A stretch of 64,000 nt of DNA, taken from Streptomyces sp. TBY4. GTDB taxonomy: Bacteria; Actinomycetota; Actinomycetes; Streptomycetales; Streptomycetaceae. A program made the position numbers and the translations under genes. The stretch spans positions 310,001 to 374,000 of the forward strand of contig NZ_JANAVF010000002.1 in assembly GCF_024213195.1 (NCBI RefSeq), in the 5' to 3' direction. Below, in pieces: positions 50,635 to 59,683 of this stretch. Below the pieces are notes generated by a model, which saw only the letters and a program-made list of their open reading frames with translations, ran no database searches and was not told the DNA's origin. How positions within the stretch are numbered: the first letter of the stretch is position 1; each line of letters starts with the position of its first letter.

Positions 50635-52062
50635 CTAGGAGCCGATACGGGCCACCAGGACGCAGGCGTCGTCCTCGCGCTCACCCTCGCCGAACTCCCC
50701 GATCACCAGGCGCACGCAGTCCTGCGCGGACCGGGCGGCGGAGAAGTGCGGTGCCAGGGCCAGCAGTCGTTCGGTTCCGTCGGCCTTGCTGAACTCGATG
50801 CTGCGCGGGGTCAGTCCGTCGGTGTGCAGGACGAGGACGTCGCCCACCTCCAGCCGCTCCTCCGCCTGGCCGTACGCGGCTCCGGAGGTCGCTCCCAGCA
50901 GGACGCCCTCGGGCGGCAGCAGCGAGCGGCCCTGTCCGTGCCGGAACAGCAGCGGGGCGGGGTGGCCGGCCTGCGCCCAGGAGAGCACCTGGCGCGCGGG
51001 GTCGTAGCGGCAGCACACCGCGGATCCCAGCGCGGGCTGGACGGAGGTCTCCAGGAGCTGGTTCAGCCAGCCCATCAGCGGGCCCGGTTCGATGCCGGCC
51101 ATGGCCATTCCGCGCAGGGCGCCGAGCATCATCGCCATGCCGGAGGTCGCGGTCACCCCGTGGCCGGTGAGGTCACCCACCGTCAGCATCGAGTGTCCGT
51201 CGGGGAGTTCGAGCGCGTCGTACCAGTCGCCGCCGATGAGCGCGCTGGTCGCCGAGGGCAGATAGTGCGCCGCGACGTCCAGCGCCCCGGTGATGTCGTG
51301 CGGGAACCGCAGGGAGCCGCGCCACGGGGGGAGCACGGCCTCCTGCAGCTCGACCGCCAGCCGGCGCTCGGTCTGCGCGATCTCCTGCCGGCGCTGCAGC
51401 GAGTCCCTGGACTCGCGCACCGCCCGCTGGCTCCGGCGCAGTTCACTCACGTCCCGCAGCACGGCCCACATCGAGGCCGTGCAGCCGTCGGAGTCGAGTA
51501 CCGGCTCGCCCCTCATGTGCAGCGTCCGGACCCGGCCGTCGGCCCGGACGATGCGGAACTCGCCGTCTATCGGCTTGCCGTCCACCAGACAGGCCGTCAC
51601 CATCGCCGTCAGCAGCGGCTGGTCCTCGGAGAAGAGGGTGGATCCCAGTTCGTCGAGGGGCAGCGCGCCGGCCTCGGGGGAGCGGCCGAAGATCTGGAAG
51701 AGTTCGTCGGACCAACTGACCTCGTCCGTCAGCAGGTTCCACTCGGCACTGCCGACCCTGGTCTGCTGGGCCTCGGCCCCCGTCTCGGGGGCGGCCTGCG
51801 GCAGCACGGCCGATTCGGGCGAGGCGGGCGGCAGCCCTTCCTTGAGCTGGCCGAGGTGTGCGCGGAGGTCGTCGAGGTGGTGGACCGCGAGATCGCACAG
51901 TGCGCGCTGCCAGCGGCCCTGCGCGTCGTCGTCGTCGACCACGGTGTCGCGGCGGACGGCGTCGACTTCTCCCCGGAGCTGCCGGGTCTGAGAGATCAGC
52001 GCGTCCACCGACCCTGGCTCGGGGGGCTGCGCGGGGCGGTCCGCGTACAGGTGGGACGGCAT
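50635..52062 (-). CDS. PAS domain-SpoIIE (PP2C) serine phosphatase
   Basis: A 475-residue protein. Residues about 100-215 form a PAS sensor (VGSAEWNLLTDEVSWSDELFQIFG), followed by a short coiled linker and a SpoIIE-type PP2C domain (GGDWYDALELPDGHSMLTVGDLTGHG, LHTDGLTPRS, DDACVLVARI). The metal-binding Asp residues of GGDWYD, VGDLTGHG and the C-terminal DDA are present. Such phosphatases act on anti-anti-sigma factors. No STAS or RsbW gene is adjacent. GGAG lies 6 nt before the ATG at 52062. Confidence 0.9.
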   Translation of the reverse strand: MPSHLYADRPAQPPEPGSVDALISQTRQLRGEVDAVRRDTVVDDDDAQGRWQRALCDLAVHHLDDLRAHLGQLKEGLPPASPESAVLPQAAPETGAEAQQTRVGSAEWNLLTDEVSWSDELFQIFGRSPEAGALPLDELGSTLFSEDQPLLTAMVTACLVDGKPIDGEFRIVRADGRVRTLHMRGEPVLDSDGCTASMWAVLRDVSELRRSQRAVRESRDSLQRRQEIAQTERRLAVELQEAVLPPWRGSLRFPHDITGALDVAAHYLPSATSALIGGDWYDALELPDGHSMLTVGDLTGHGVTATSGMAMMLGALRGMAMAGIEPGPLMGWLNQLLETSVQPALGSAVCCRYDPARQVLSWAQAGHPAPLLFRHGQGRSLLPPEGVLLGATSGAAYGQAEERLEVGDVLVLHTDGLTPRSIEFSKADGTERLLALAPHFSAARSAQDCVRLVIGEFGEGEREDDACVLVARIGS

Positions 52063-52262
52063 CTGAACTCCGATACAGGCGCGGCACGGCCAAGTCTGGG
52101 GAGGGACCGGTTCTGAAGGAAGGGCCGGTAACGACTGTTGCACAGCCGGCGACGGCCTGTAAGGCGTTTGGCAACATCTGCGGCGGACTTGCACCGGGCA
52201 TATGCCTGAGGCCTTCCGGGCCTCCTGGAGTGTGCGAACGAATCCGGTCAGCCCGCGCCGAG

Positions 52263-52289
52263 GGGCCGGCGGGCGAACCCCGCCGGCCC
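52263..52289 (-). terminator. Hairpin terminator
   Basis: A perfect 11-bp GC stem with a 5-nt loop lies 29 bp beyond the stop of the nickel-binding protein gene. Confidence 0.7.
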
Positions 52290-52317
52290 TTGCCGTCACC
52301 GGGCCCTCACCGGGCCG

Positions 52318-52566
52318 TCAGACGGTGAGCGGTACCGGGTGTATCTCGCTGGCGGGGTGCCCCGTGCGCTCGTGGATGCGCTGGACCGCCTCCGCCGAGG
52401 GTGCCTCGGAGAGGCAGTAGACGGTGCCGGACGCGGGGTCGGCCCAGGCGCGCTCGAAGTGCACCCGCTCTTCCTTCTCGATGGCCAGGTCGGCGTTGTG
52501 GGCGGCCTTCAACTGGTCCGCCGTGATGCCGGTCATGCCGTAGTGGACGTCCATGAACTTCGTCAC
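52318..52566 (-). CDS. SCO4226-like nickel-binding protein (DUF4242)
   Basis: An 82-residue ferredoxin-fold protein very close to S. coelicolor SCO4226, which binds nickel: FMDVHYGMTGITADQLKAAH, HFERAWADPASGTVYCLSEAP and IHERTGHPASEI. Its size and the DVH and ERTGH segments fit that family. The GTG start has a near-perfect AGGAGGT 8 nt upstream; an internal ATG four codons later is spaced less well. Confidence 0.88.
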   Translation of the reverse strand: MTKFMDVHYGMTGITADQLKAAHNADLAIEKEERVHFERAWADPASGTVYCLSEAPSAEAVQRIHERTGHPASEIHPVPLTV

Positions 52567-52857
52567 TGCCGCACACCTCCTCCATCTGCTCGGTGCGACA
52601 CAGCCGTGCTCCTTCCATCGTCCGCCCGCGGCCGGAAACCGGCCTTCCGGACGAGGGCGGTCGATCGTACGGCCGAGGTGTACGAGGCCCTCCCCCCGCC
52701 GGACCGGCGAAGTTCGGGCCGGACCCGGATCAACACGGCGATGCAGCCGTCCCCCGAACGAGGGACGCCGCACCCCGGACTTCCCCGCCCCCGGACTTCC
52801 CCCCGCACCCCCGAATGGCTACTCTACGTGCCGGTAATGAGCCGGGGAGGCTCGATC

Positions 52858-55149
52858 GTGCAGGCCGCGCAGGGTTGGGGACACGAAGACATGACCGGGC
52901 AGAGCCACGCGCCGACCGAGGAGCAGGGTCACGCGCCGACCGAAGGGCAGAGCCGGCGCTCCTTCCTCACCTTCCTGGTGGCCGCTCCGACGCTCGCCCT
53001 GGTCACCCGCGCCGGAGCCGACGTCCTCGCCCCGCAGCCCGCGCACGCCGTGATCCCGACCCTGCCCGCCCCCGCCGACCTGGTGGACCTCGGCGACCTG
53101 TTCATCCTGGCGGGCGCCCCCACCTCCGCGCTGCTCGCGCTCGTCGTGGAGGCCGACGGAACGATCCGCTTCCGGCTGCCGCGCGAGGAGGTGGGCCAGG
53201 GGCTCACCACCGCCGTGGCGATGCTCGTCGCCGAGGAACTGGACGCCCCGCTGGCCGCCGTACGGGTCGAACTGGACGACGCGCGCCCCGAGCTGCTGTT
53301 CAATCAGCTCACCGGATCCTCCAACTCCATCCGCTCCCTCTACGGTCCGGTACGCCAGTGCGCCGCCACCGCCCGGGCCCGGCTGGTCGCGGCCGCCGCC
53401 GTGCGCTGGAGCCTCCCGGCGTCCACCCTGACCACGGCGAACGGCGCCGTCCGCGCCCCCGACGGCCGCACCGCGGGATACGGCTCGCTCGCCGCGGCCG
53501 CCGCCGATCCCGCCCTGATCGTCCTGGGCGCCGGCCCGAAGCCTGCGGCGAAGCACACCCTGGTCGGCAAACCCACCAGCCGGATCGACGCCCGCGCCAT
53601 GGTCACCGGGGCCCAGCGCTACACCCTCGACCTGGACGTGCCCGGGGCCAAGCCCTGCGTGGTCCGCCGCCCGCCCACGCTCGGCGGCAGCGTCCGCTCC
53701 GTCGCCAACCTCGCCGCCGTCCGGGCGATGCCCGGGGTCCTGCACGTGGTCACCGTCGCCACCGGGGTCGCCGTCGTCGCCGAGACCTTCGGCCAGGCCC
53801 TCGACGCCAAGGCCGCCCTCCAGGTCACCTGGGGCCCGGGCCCGGCCGACCAGCTCTCCGACGCAGCTGTCCGTACGAAGCTGCGCGCCGCCACCCCGCC
53901 GCTGCTCGTGCCGCCGCTGCTCACCCCGCACGTGGACGCCGAGTTCGACTTCGCCTTCGTCAGCCACGCCCCGATGGAGACCAACTCGGCCGTCGCCGAC
54001 GTGCGCGAGGACCGCGCCGAGATCTGGTCCGGGCTCAAGTCGCCGATCGTGGCCCGCGAGACGATCGCCGCCGACCTCGGGCTGCCCCTCGACAAGGTCA
54101 CCGTCCACGTGGTGCAGGCCGGCGGCTCCTTCGGCCGGCGGCTCTTCTTCGACGCAGCCCTGGAAGCGGCCCGGATCTCCAAGGCCTGCCGCCGCCCGGT
54201 CCGGCTGATGTGGACCCGGGTGGACGACACCCGGCACGGCCGGATGCGCCCGGCCACCCACCACAAGATCCGGGCGACGCACCTGCTGGGCGAGGTGCTC
54301 AGCTTCGAACACCGGGTCGCCGCCGCGGAGACCGACTTCCGCCACGGGCTCGGCGAGATCATCACCGCCACCGCCGCCAGCCTCCCGCTCGGCATCGGCA
54401 ACGCCACCCTCGCGCAGACCCTGTTCCTCACCACGATCAAGTCCCCGTACCACTTCGGGCTCACCACCCAGACGCTCTCCGAGGTCCCGACCGGGGTGCC
54501 CACCGGGTCCTGGCGCTCGGTGTACTCGGCGAACACCCGCGGGGCCGAGGAGATCGTGGTCGACGAGCTGGCCGCGGCGACGGGCCGGGACCCGTACCGG
54601 TTCCGCCGCACCTTCCTGAAGACGGCCGCCCAGCGCGCCGTGCTCGACAAGGCGGCCACCGAGGGGGAGTGGGGCCGGGCCATGCCGGCCGGCTGCGCGC
54701 AGGGCATCGCCTTCCACGAGGAGTACAAGTCCCGGACGGCCTGCCTGGTCGAGATCGACACCCGGGATCCGGAGCACATCCGCGTCACGAAGGCGGTCAT
54801 CGCCGTCGACGTCGGCCTGCCCGTCAACCCGCGCGGTCTGGAGGCCCAGATGATCGGCGCCCTGACCGACGCGATCTCCACCACGCTGAGGGCCGGCCTG
54901 CACCTGGACAAGGGGCTCCCGCTGGAGGGCAGTTACAGCCAGTTCCACTGGGCCCAGCAGCGCGACACCCCGAAGGACGTACGCGTCTTCGTGCTCCCGG
55001 CGACCGGCACCGAGCCGGGCGGGGCCGGCGAGCTGGGCGTGCCCGCCGCCGTGGGGGCGATCGCCAACGCCTACGCCCGGGCCACCGGCACCAAGCCGCG
55101 CACCTTCCCCCTCGACTTCGACGTCGACTTCACCCCCTACCCGCGCTAG
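52858..55149 (+). CDS. Molybdopterin-binding subunit of an xanthine dehydrogenase-family enzyme (IorB-like)
   Basis: A 763-residue protein with a Tat signal near the N-terminus (QSRRSFLTFLVAAPTLAL). It is the large Mo-cofactor subunit of the isoquinoline 1-oxidoreductase/aldehyde oxidase group: EEVGQGLTTAVAMLVAEEL, QAGGSFGRRLFFDAALEA, VPTGSWRSVYSANTRG, and the C-terminal GAGELGVPAAVGAIANA with the catalytic Glu. GTG 52858 has GGGGAGG 8 nt upstream. It forms an operon with the [2Fe-2S] subunit 21 bp later. No FAD subunit follows, as usual for IorAB. Confidence 0.88.
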   Translation: MQAAQGWGHEDMTGQSHAPTEEQGHAPTEGQSRRSFLTFLVAAPTLALVTRAGADVLAPQPAHAVIPTLPAPADLVDLGDLFILAGAPTSALLALVVEADGTIRFRLPREEVGQGLTTAVAMLVAEELDAPLAAVRVELDDARPELLFNQLTGSSNSIRSLYGPVRQCAATARARLVAAAAVRWSLPASTLTTANGAVRAPDGRTAGYGSLAAAAADPALIVLGAGPKPAAKHTLVGKPTSRIDARAMVTGAQRYTLDLDVPGAKPCVVRRPPTLGGSVRSVANLAAVRAMPGVLHVVTVATGVAVVAETFGQALDAKAALQVTWGPGPADQLSDAAVRTKLRAATPPLLVPPLLTPHVDAEFDFAFVSHAPMETNSAVADVREDRAEIWSGLKSPIVARETIAADLGLPLDKVTVHVVQAGGSFGRRLFFDAALEAARISKACRRPVRLMWTRVDDTRHGRMRPATHHKIRATHLLGEVLSFEHRVAAAETDFRHGLGEIITATAASLPLGIGNATLAQTLFLTTIKSPYHFGLTTQTLSEVPTGVPTGSWRSVYSANTRGAEEIVVDELAAATGRDPYRFRRTFLKTAAQRAVLDKAATEGEWGRAMPAGCAQGIAFHEEYKSRTACLVEIDTRDPEHIRVTKAVIAVDVGLPVNPRGLEAQMIGALTDAISTTLRAGLHLDKGLPLEGSYSQFHWAQQRDTPKDVRVFVLPATGTEPGGAGELGVPAAVGAIANAYARATGTKPRTFPLDFDVDFTPYPR

Positions 55150-55170
55150 TCCGCCTCCAGGAGCCGAGCC

Positions 55171-55641
55171 GTGCCCTCGCACACCTTCATCGTCAACGGG
55201 CAGAGCGTCACCGTGGACGCGCCCGACGACCTGCCCCTGCTGTGGGTGCTCCGCGACATGCTGGGCGTGCGCGGCCCGAAGTACGGCTGCGGGGTGGACG
55301 TCTGCAAGGCCTGCACCAGCCACCTCGACGGGGTGGACGTCCGCCCGTGCGTGGTGCCGGTCTCCGCGTGCGCGGGGAGGACGGTGACCACGATCGAGGG
55401 GCTGGCCGACGGCGAGGTCCTGCACCCGGTGCAGGAGGCCTGGCTCGAACAGGACGTCGCCCAGTGCGGCTTCTGCCAGCCCGGCCAGATCATGGCGGCC
55501 GTCGCCCTGCTGAAGAGGACGAGCACGCCCACGGACGAGGACATCGACGCGATCGCCAACATCTGCCGCTGCGGAACGTACTTCCGGATCCGGGAGGCCA
55601 TCCGCAGCGCGGCGGCGAAGATGGCAGCGCTGAACATCTAG
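55171..55641 (+). CDS. [2Fe-2S] subunit of the molybdenum dehydrogenase (IorA-like)
   Basis: A 156-residue protein with two [2Fe-2S] clusters. The plant-type site has Cys40, 45, 48 and 60 ([11 protein letters not shown]). The second has Cys99, 102, 132 and 134 ([18 protein letters not shown]). It passes electrons from the molybdenum subunit encoded upstream. AGGAG precedes the GTG. Confidence 0.92.
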   Translation: MPSHTFIVNGQSVTVDAPDDLPLLWVLRDMLGVRGPKYGCGVDVCKACTSHLDGVDVRPCVVPVSACAGRTVTTIEGLADGEVLHPVQEAWLEQDVAQCGFCQPGQIMAAVALLKRTSTPTDEDIDAIANICRCGTYFRIREAIRSAAAKMAALNI

Positions 55642-55708
55642 GGCCTTCACTCCATGACACAGGGTTTATGTGGGACGAAACGACACGGTTTTGGCTGATC
55701 ATGCCTGA

Positions 55709-57682
55709 ATGAGGCGTATCAATGCGAAACGTGTGCTGGTCGGCGAACCGCTCGACACCGCGCGCCTGGGCGAGACCCTGCTGCCCAAACGGCTGGCGCT
55801 CCCGATCTTCTGCAGCGACCCGCTCTCCTCCGTGGCCTACGCCACCGAGGAGATCCTGCTCATCCTCGCCCTCGGCGGGGTCGCGCTGCTCCACCTCGCC
55901 TGGTACGCGGCCGCCGCCATCGTGTTCCTGCTCGTGGTCGTCGTCGCCTCCTACCGGCAGACCTGCTACGCCTACCCGGGCGGCGGCGGCGCCTACATGG
56001 TCAGCTCCAAGAACCTCGGCCAGACCGCCGCCCTCACCGCCGCGAGCGCCCTGCTGGTCGACTACGTCATGACCGTCGCCGTCTCCGTGGTCTCCGGCGT
56101 CTCCGCCATCACCTCGGCGATCCCCTCTCTCTCCGACCACGAAGTCCCCCTGTCGGTGGGTTTCGTGGTGCTGCTGACCCTCATGAACCTGCGCGGGGTG
56201 CGGGAATCGGGCCGGGTCTTCGCCGTCCCCACCTACGGCTTCGTCCTCGTCATCTACCTGATGTTCGCGGTGGCCGCCTACCGGCTCGCGACCGGCGACA
56301 CCATCCGCGCCGAATCCGCCGAGCTGCCGATCATCGCCGAGGGCAACTACACCGGCCTCGCCATGGTGCTCCTCGCGCTCCGGGCCTTCGCCTCCGGCTG
56401 CACAGCGCTCACCGGCGTCGAGGCGATCAGCAACGGCGTCCCCGCATTCCAGAAGCCGAAGAGCAGGAACGCGGCCACCACCCTCGCCGCGATGGGCGCG
56501 CTCGCCGTCACCATGTTCGCCGGGATCACCTACCTCGCCATGAACTACGAGGTCCACGTGGCGGCGGACCCGACCGAGCTGGGCCTGGCCCCCGGAACCC
56601 CGATGTCCACCGCGCTCGCCCAGATCGGCCGGGCCACCTTCGGCGACTGGCACGTCCTCTTCTACCTGCTCCAGGCCGTCACGGCCGGCGTGCTGATCCT
56701 CGCCGCGAACACCGCCTTCAACGGCTTCCCGATGCTCGCCTCGATCCTGGCCAAGGACCGCTACGTACCGCGCCAGCTCTTCAACCGCGGGGACCGGCTC
56801 GTCTACTCCAACGGCGTGGTCCTGCTGGCCCTCGCCGCCATCGCCCTGATCATCGCCTTCGACGCCCAGCTGACCCGCCTCATCCAGCTCTACATCATCG
56901 GCGTCTTCGTCTCCTTCACCCTCTCCCAGGCCGGCATGGTCAAGCACTGGAAGACGGAGCTCGCCGCCCCGGAGACCCGCAAGGAGGAGCGGATCCACAT
57001 CCACCGCCGGCTCGCCATCAACGCGGTCGGCGCCGTGATGACCTCCGTGGTCCTGGTCATCGTCCTCATCACCAAGTTCACCCACGGTGCCTGGCTCGTC
57101 GTCATCGCCATGCCGGTGCTCTTCCTCGGGATGAAGGGCGTGCGCCGCCACTACGACACGGTGGCCCGGGAGGTCGCCGTCGCCCCCGGGGTCCGCCCCC
57201 GCAAGCCCGCCCGCCACCACGTCGTCGTCCTCGTCGCCGCTGTCCACGCTCCGACCCTCAAGGCCCTGGGCTTCGCCATGGGGCTGCGCCCCGACACCCT
57301 CACGGCCGTCTCGGTCGCCGCCGACGAGGAGGACGCGAACCGGCTGCGCGAAGCCTGGGCGGAGCACGACCCGGGCGTTCCGCTCAAGGTGCTGCACTCC
57401 CCGTACCGCGAGGTGGTCGGGCCGGTGCTGGCCCACGTGCAGGAGCTGGCGGCCGCCGAGGGCACGGACATGCTCTCCGTGGTCATCCCGGAGTACGTGG
57501 TGGGGCACTGGTGGGAACAGCCCCTGCACAACCAGAACGCCCTGCGCCTCAAGGCCCGCCTGCTGTTCACGCCCGGGGTCGCGGTGATCGACGTGCCGTA
57601 CCTCCTGGAGTCCGCGAAGTCCGGGAAGCCGGGGAAGGGGGACCCGCAGGAGGAGGCGTGGACGGGGCCGGGCGCTGGGTGA
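55709..57682 (+). CDS. APC-family permease, KimA-like potassium transporter
   Basis: A 657-residue protein with about 12 hydrophobic helices (FCSDPLSSVAYATEEILL opens the first helix, a signature of KimA/YdaO-type APC transporters) and a cytoplasmic C-terminal region of about 180 residues from about 475. KimA imports potassium and is often under a c-di-AMP riboswitch. Only 67 bp lie upstream here, too little for that riboswitch. Its last 116 bp overlap the end of the opposite-strand PucR-type gene. Confidence 0.85.
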   Translation: MRRINAKRVLVGEPLDTARLGETLLPKRLALPIFCSDPLSSVAYATEEILLILALGGVALLHLAWYAAAAIVFLLVVVVASYRQTCYAYPGGGGAYMVSSKNLGQTAALTAASALLVDYVMTVAVSVVSGVSAITSAIPSLSDHEVPLSVGFVVLLTLMNLRGVRESGRVFAVPTYGFVLVIYLMFAVAAYRLATGDTIRAESAELPIIAEGNYTGLAMVLLALRAFASGCTALTGVEAISNGVPAFQKPKSRNAATTLAAMGALAVTMFAGITYLAMNYEVHVAADPTELGLAPGTPMSTALAQIGRATFGDWHVLFYLLQAVTAGVLILAANTAFNGFPMLASILAKDRYVPRQLFNRGDRLVYSNGVVLLALAAIALIIAFDAQLTRLIQLYIIGVFVSFTLSQAGMVKHWKTELAAPETRKEERIHIHRRLAINAVGAVMTSVVLVIVLITKFTHGAWLVVIAMPVLFLGMKGVRRHYDTVAREVAVAPGVRPRKPARHHVVVLVAAVHAPTLKALGFAMGLRPDTLTAVSVAADEEDANRLREAWAEHDPGVPLKVLHSPYREVVGPVLAHVQELAAAEGTDMLSVVIPEYVVGHWWEQPLHNQNALRLKARLLFTPGVAVIDVPYLLESAKSGKPGKGDPQEEAWTGPGAG

Positions 57683-58823
57683 CCGCCGTGTGGGCCAGCG
57701 CCAGCTCCACGACGTGGGCGGGATCGGCCAGGGAGCGGCCGGTGAGCGCCTCCAGGCGGCGCAGCCGGTTCGAGACGGTGTTGCGGTGGCAGTAGAGGCG
57801 TTCGGCGGCGAAGGTGGTCGAGCCCCGGCAGGTCAGCCACGTGCCCAGGGTGGTCAGCAGCACCCCGCGGTCCTCCGGGGCCAGGGCCAGGACCGGACCC
57901 AGCACGACCTCGCGCAGCCGGGCGGCGAGTTCGGGCTCGGCCGCCACCAGCGCCGCCGGGAGCCGCTCGTCCAGCAGGGCGGTGTGCGGACCGCCGGCTC
58001 CCGGAGCAGCCCGCAGCGCGAGGAGGGCCAGCCGGCGGGCCCCGGCCAGCTCCCCCGGGGTCTCCACCACCGGGCTCACCCCGGCGCGTAACCCCAGGGG
58101 TTCGAGCAGCTCGGTCACGGAGGCGAGCGGCAGCCCGCCCAGCTCCACGAGACCGGTCTCCCCGTCGGCCCGGATCCGCCACAGCACGCGCGGGGCGCCG
58201 CCGGCCGGGGCCGCCCGGGCGCCGTCCCCGGAGTCGAGGACCACCACGGCGAACCGGCCGCGCTCCGGCAGCCCGAGCCGCCGCGCCGACTCCGCCGACG
58301 CGCCCTCCGGACCGCCGCCGTCGAACAGGGAGTCGAGCAGGGCTCCCCGCAGCTCCCGCTCGCGGTCGCCGCGCACGGCCGCGGCCCGGCGGTAGGCCTC
58401 GGCCGTGGCGTCCGCCATCCGGTCGACCACGTCCCACAGTGCGGGCGCCCCGGGCAGCAGCCGCGGCAGCGCCGCCCGGTCGTGCGCCGCGACGGCCTCG
58501 GTCAGGACCTGCCACAGCAGCCTCCCGCAGAGCCGGTGGACGCGCAGCAGGGAGTCGAGCGGTAGTCCCTGCCGGGCGCGGAGCTCCCCGTCGGCGCGTG
58601 CCTCGCCGAGCTCGGGCGGCAGGCCGCGGGCCGTGCGCAGCAGCCCGTCGACGTCCTGGCGGAGCAGGTGGTGGACCCGCTCGCGCAGGGAGGCCCGGCC
58701 GAGCAGGGCCACGTAGACGGCACAGGCCGGGTCCTCGGCCGGTGACCGGTCGGCGAGCCGCTCGGCGGCCACGGCGAGCCGGCGGTCCAGGTCCTCGCGT
58801 ATCTCCCCGATGATCCGCTCCAT
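57567..58823 (-). CDS. PucR/CdaR-type transcriptional regulator
   Basis: A 418-residue protein. A helical N-terminal part (residues 1-160), a GGDEF-like middle region (RFAVVVLDSGDGARAAP onward) and a C-terminal HTH of the PucR family (RLYCHRNTVSNRLRRLEALTGRSL) are visible. The tail after residue 385 is Pro/Arg-rich and lies antisense to the end of the transporter gene, overlapping it by 116 bp. It is divergent from a TetR gene across an 18-bp palindrome. Ligand and targets unknown. Confidence 0.85.
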   Translation of the reverse strand: MERIIGEIREDLDRRLAVAAERLADRSPAEDPACAVYVALLGRASLRERVHHLLRQDVDGLLRTARGLPPELGEARADGELRARQGLPLDSLLRVHRLCGRLLWQVLTEAVAAHDRAALPRLLPGAPALWDVVDRMADATAEAYRRAAAVRGDRERELRGALLDSLFDGGGPEGASAESARRLGLPERGRFAVVVLDSGDGARAAPAGGAPRVLWRIRADGETGLVELGGLPLASVTELLEPLGLRAGVSPVVETPGELAGARRLALLALRAAPGAGGPHTALLDERLPAALVAAEPELAARLREVVLGPVLALAPEDRGVLLTTLGTWLTCRGSTTFAAERLYCHRNTVSNRLRRLEALTGRSLADPAHVVELALAHTAVTQRPAPSTPPPAGPPSPASRTSRTPGGTARRSPRPRA

Positions 58824-58897
58824 GACGGGCAGGGTGGCACGTCGGAGGGGGTGCTGGGGAGGGCCCCGACGAAGCGGTGTCCGCTAGCGTGTCCGAA

Positions 58898-58915
58898 GCA
58901 CTGCACGTGCAGTGC
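58898..58915. promoter_or_regulatory. Perfect 18-bp palindrome, TetR-type operator
   Basis: GCACTGCACGTGCAGTGC is self-complementary over all 18 bases. It lies between the divergent PucR and TetR genes, 63 bp before the TetR ATG and 74 bp before the PucR ATG. Confidence 0.8.
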
Positions 58916-58978
58916 ATATGCGGCGGTCATACCGGCAGTCGCGTCCACCCGTCGCGTCCACACGGTCAGGGACCACCC

Positions 58979-59554
58979 ATGCGCCAGAACCCGGAGCGCC
59001 GCGCCGCGCTGCTCGACGCCGCCATCGAAGTCCTCGCCCGCGAGGGTTCGCGGGGGCTGACCCTGCGCGCGGTGGACGCGGAGGCCGGGGTTCCCACCGG
59101 CACCGCCTCCAACTACTTCGCCCACCGCACCCAGCTCCTCACGCAGATCCTGCACCGCACCCGCGAGCGGCTGACCCCCGATCCCGCGGACCTGACCGGC
59201 CCGTTCGACACGAAGGTGCTGCTGCGCCGGCTCCTGGAGCGCATGCGCCGCGAGCGCAGCGTCCACACCGCCATGCTGGAACTGCGCCTGGAGGCCACCC
59301 GGCGCCCCGAACTCCAGGAGGCACTGGCCGGGTTCCAGGGCGCCGAACTGGAGGCGAACATCGCCTGGCACCTGGACGACGCGGGACTCCCGGGGGACCG
59401 GCAGGGCGTGATCCTGATCTACCTGGCCATGCTCGGGCTGATCGTGGACGACCTGACCGTGCCCGGACTTCTGGACCCCCGCTCCCCCCACGGGGTCGAA
59501 GGGCTCATCGACACCATGGTCGAGCGCCTCCTCCCGGAGGGCCCCGCCGACTGA
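58979..59554 (+). CDS. TetR/AcrR family transcriptional regulator
   Basis: A 191-residue regulator with the TetR HTH at residues about 8-55 (ALLDAAIEVLAREGSRGLTLRAV, VPTGTASNYFAHRTQLL). The rest is the helical ligand-binding domain. ATG 58979 has CAGGGA 7 nt upstream; the longer upstream frame runs through the operator and is rejected. Autoregulation through the 18-bp palindrome is likely. Confidence 0.9.
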   Translation: MRQNPERRAALLDAAIEVLAREGSRGLTLRAVDAEAGVPTGTASNYFAHRTQLLTQILHRTRERLTPDPADLTGPFDTKVLLRRLLERMRRERSVHTAMLELRLEATRRPELQEALAGFQGAELEANIAWHLDDAGLPGDRQGVILIYLAMLGLIVDDLTVPGLLDPRSPHGVEGLIDTMVERLLPEGPAD

Positions 59555-59595
59555 CTATCGTGCCGGTAGGGCTGGTTCCGGCCGGACGGGCGGCA

Positions 59596-59650
59596 CCGGC
59601 AGAACCGGCAGCACAGGTACGACCGGCAGGACAGGCACGACCGGCAGGAC
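59596..59650. repeat. 18-bp tandem repeat upstream of DUF6461 gene
   Basis: Two full units (59605-59622, 59623-59640) of CCGGCAGSACAGGYACGA and partial units on both sides. It occupies the leader region of the next gene. Confidence 0.7.
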
Positions 59651-59683
59651 CGGCTCGCATCGCGGAGATCGGGGGAGGGGACC

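Noticed and set aside
52837..52857. Earlier ATG for the molybdenum subunit at 52837
   Set aside because: No ribosome site is seen, while GTG 52858 has GGGGAGG at ideal spacing.
52819..55650. 943-codon minus-strand open frame opposite the molybdenum dehydrogenase genes
   Set aside because: It is composed of Gly, Asp, Arg and Val repeats and spans both well-supported plus-strand genes.
55642..55708. Possible c-di-AMP (ydaO) riboswitch before the KimA-like gene
   Set aside because: The space is 67 bp, less than the more than 120 nt needed, and no typical conserved core was seen.
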